From contig NC_135252.1 in assembly GCF_964204865.1 (NCBI RefSeq), forward strand, positions 17,195,383-17,259,382: a DNA stretch of 64,000 nt, given 5' to 3'. The notes under the pieces are model-generated. The model saw only the letters and a program-made list of their open reading frames with translations, was not told the origin of the DNA and ran no database searches. The translations under genes and the position numbers were made by a program. The stretch comes from Styela clava (Eukaryota > Chordata > Ascidiacea > Stolidobranchia > Styelidae). Below are positions 61,801-64,000 of the stretch, in pieces (position 1 is the stretch's first letter; each line of letters starts with the position of its first letter).

Positions 61801-62969
61801 GCAGGTCTACAGCAATGAAATACAATCAGACTAAATACAGTGATTTTGAGGAAAAATTGTAAGCCCACTGAGAATTTATTTTGAAAGAATTAGGGTTTCG
61901 ACGGGCAAATGCTAATTTTACTGATATGGCTGTAATTTCAATTTTCTTTGTGATTTTCAGAAGTCGAGGTTTCTACAAATTGTAGACGTGTAGAAAGTAC
62001 AATGTGCCACAAAATAACAGCATTAAAAAAAACGATGATAGTGCATTTTGATCGTATATGATGCATAAAATAGTTTAATCAAGCACTTGGGAAACAAAAA
62101 TTACCGGCGATATAAAACTTTGAAAGGTATTTAATATAGAAATATGAAACCAAACCAATTTAATGAGCTTATTTTTTTATCAATATTACTTTTATTCTAT
62201 AGACCATTTAAAATTAGTTAAATCTGAGAACAAAAATTTTCAAACTGAACAAAAGCATTGAAATGTATGTTGCCAAATAATTTTTAAAAACCCCAGATTA
62301 TGCATGAAACCCATCTGATTTATTGCAAACATACTTTTTTAGTAAATTAATCAAAAATGGATAAAAAACACAAAACTGGTGTTCAATAAACTATTGCATC
62401 GAAAAAAGGATGATCCTGTCTAATTCACACAAATTCCAATTATGTTTTACTAATCGTCACTTGCGTAAAAAATAATTTTTCTCCGGGGTAGTTAACGGTG
62501 TATTGTTGAGATGGTAATACATAGATATTTAACTTTCAACAAACCTAACAAAAAATAGTTTTAGCTCAATTTGTTATATTAAAAAATAAATATATTCTGA
62601 GTGGAATTAGTGACAATTTCAAATATGCGATACGTCACAACCGACATCCTAACTAAAAGTTATATCGGATTATGAAAAACAATTAGCTAAAGCATAAAAA
62701 ACAATGTGACAAATAAAAATGGAAGTTTTTCACAGAAATATTTGTTCTAAGTTACAATGAAACTTTTACATAATAACGAAATAAAATTTTACGCATCGAT
62801 TTATTGCTGCGATAAAAGCGTGAGAAAAGACATCTATCACAAGGCACGTGATAACAGTAAATGAAACTTTACTCAAAATTTGAGATTGGTACAGGCGCTC
62901 GTGTATTTTTGAACAAATTTTGATTGTCAATTTTGACAGTAATTCGAATCAACCTTCATTATATGTGCG
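58842..62969. other. Long intergenic region between glycoprotein paralogues
   Basis: About 4.1 kb of AT-rich sequence. It should contain the promoter of the 55773-58841 gene just above 58841. No repeated element, exon or RNA gene could be supported; the frames at 60601-60909 and 60986-61336 lack signal peptides, splice support or recognisable motifs. Confidence 0.4.
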
Positions 62970-64000
62970 TTATATATCAAAAAAGGTAATTGAAAAAAGT
63001 AAGCTTGAAAAAAATAACGTCAAAGACGCAGCGTTATGTAAATTAATTACACCACCACTGAAGGTGGTTGTATCGGTAGTATTTGAAGTCCCTGTAACAG
63101 GTTCTGACCAAATCGTCGATGTTGTAAGTGCTTGATCTGTCAAACTAATCGGAGATGTGGAGGTAAACGGCCCCGTTGATTCTACACTGCTGGATGTTGT
63201 AGATGTGGTATGTGCTGGCAGAATGTCTCTCACGTTACAGTTGTCCGTTTTACAAACTTCGTACGAACAAGATCTGAAAGTGAATTGGAAATTTTAATAG
63301 AAGAATTTCAATCATATAACCTGAAACAGAGAGAGTTTGAATTTATGGTGGAGTACTTATTGGCATATTCATTTGTCTATCCCGCTTGGGCGCCAGATGT
63401 CCCTAGCCCGACGGCTTTTTGGGTCAAATAAGCCTGTCTTGATAAACAAAATTACAATACTATATATTTTTTCAAATAATTCAAAATTTGTTAAATGGCC
63501 CAGATGACGACCATACGGTCGTCCCCTACAATCAGCTGGCGCCCGAACGGCTGTGCCCAAAAGCGGCGCCAAACAGGAGCTTCCAATAGTTGCACACCGT
63601 TATATTCAAACTTTAAAAAGCAAAACGATGAAAAGACGATGCAAAAATGTACTTACTTTGGTTCCACTAGAGTCTTCAATAACTGAGCAACATTAACACC
63701 GTGCTTGTCAAGAAGAAGATGAATGGTTGAATTTATGTAGGAAGCCAATGTCGTTGTTGTTCTCTCGGGATCAAATATCCAGTAAACAAAATTTGACATT
63801 GAAGAGAATGCTTGTTTTGGGTCTAGTTGGAAAAATATTTCGATAATGGGTCTGCCATCAGGGAAAAGTTGCAGAAGCCTGTTTCTTAAATCTGTTCCGG
63901 TGACGTTAACAGATTTCAAAATTAATTGGTATACGTTAACGATTTGTTCGAAGGCTTCATCGGGTAAAGAAGTTTTTAGTATATCCATATTATTCATCAG
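62970..64000 (-). CDS. Second split-Ly6 glycoprotein paralogue (5' part outside window)
   Basis: Two exons are visible: 64000-63657 (continuing beyond the window) and 63273-62970, joined in the same phase as the equivalent junction of the 55773-58841 gene. The first encodes the end of the helical insert, homologous to its neighbour (LDPKQAFSSMSNFVYWIFDP against LEPGEIVKIGADFFQWVTNP). The last exon starts SCSYEVCKTDNCN, a near-canonical Ly6/uPAR ending. A Ser/Thr-rich stalk with no Cys and a C-terminal hydrophobic tail (LTLFFSSLLFSITFF) fit GPI attachment. Same strand and exon structure as its neighbour suggest a local duplication, already diverged. Confidence 0.8.

Noticed and set aside
1..64000. 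Prokaryotic features such as operons, CRISPR arrays or ribosome binding sites
   Set aside because: The only regular array is a spacerless 37-bp minisatellite, and genes are intron-split with polyadenylation signals.

Overview
The window is animal nuclear DNA: AT-rich, with many short exons bounded by GT/AG introns, AATAAA signals, tRNA-derived SINEs and many small hAT-type transposons with 8-bp target duplications. The gene set (receptor tyrosine kinases with FN3/EGF ectodomains, protein phosphatase inhibitor 2, a Werner-type exonuclease, Ly6-like GPI proteins) is metazoan. An ascidian tunicate is my guess, but nothing here proves it.

Positions 1-40999 are a head-to-tail array of three near-identical units (1-16543, 16544-31976, 31977-40999; the third is cut off). 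They carry three paralogous receptor tyrosine kinase genes on the + strand. Gene A (997-7256) has only its transmembrane and kinase exons here. Gene B (11541-23703) and gene C (26969-39412) are complete 16-exon genes of about 788 and 787 residues: signal peptide, Cys-containing N-terminal region, FN3, EGF-like region, one membrane span, tyrosine kinase. Kinase exons are almost identical between copies. Ectodomain exons differ mostly by amino-acid-changing substitutions. All copies read HGD instead of HRD in the catalytic loop. Between genes lie an LTR remnant, a 37-bp minisatellite (17, 2 and 1 copies in the three units) and the C-terminal end of a hAT transposase. The array ends inside that transposase at 40999.

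Positions 41000-56000 are single-copy. They hold an inverted, decayed relative of the minisatellite; a minus-strand protein phosphatase 1 inhibitor-2 gene (43765-47864) with a Werner-type exonuclease coding exon inside its first intron; a four-exon + strand gene for an unrecognised 214-residue protein (51688-53686); and a possible 59-residue single-span membrane microprotein (54267-54446).

Positions 55773-64000 hold two minus-strand paralogues of an unusual secreted, probably GPI-anchored family. In the complete one (55773-58841, 874 residues) a Ly6/uPAR-like cysteine framework appears to be split by a helical, heavily N-glycosylated insert of about 700 residues, followed by a Thr-rich stalk and hydrophobic tail. 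The second (62970 to beyond the window) has the same 3' organisation.

The two most novel-looking systems are the kinase array with diversifying ectodomains on a homogeneous kinase, and the split-Ly6 glycoprotein pair. Both are cell-surface families. A recognition role is inference only.
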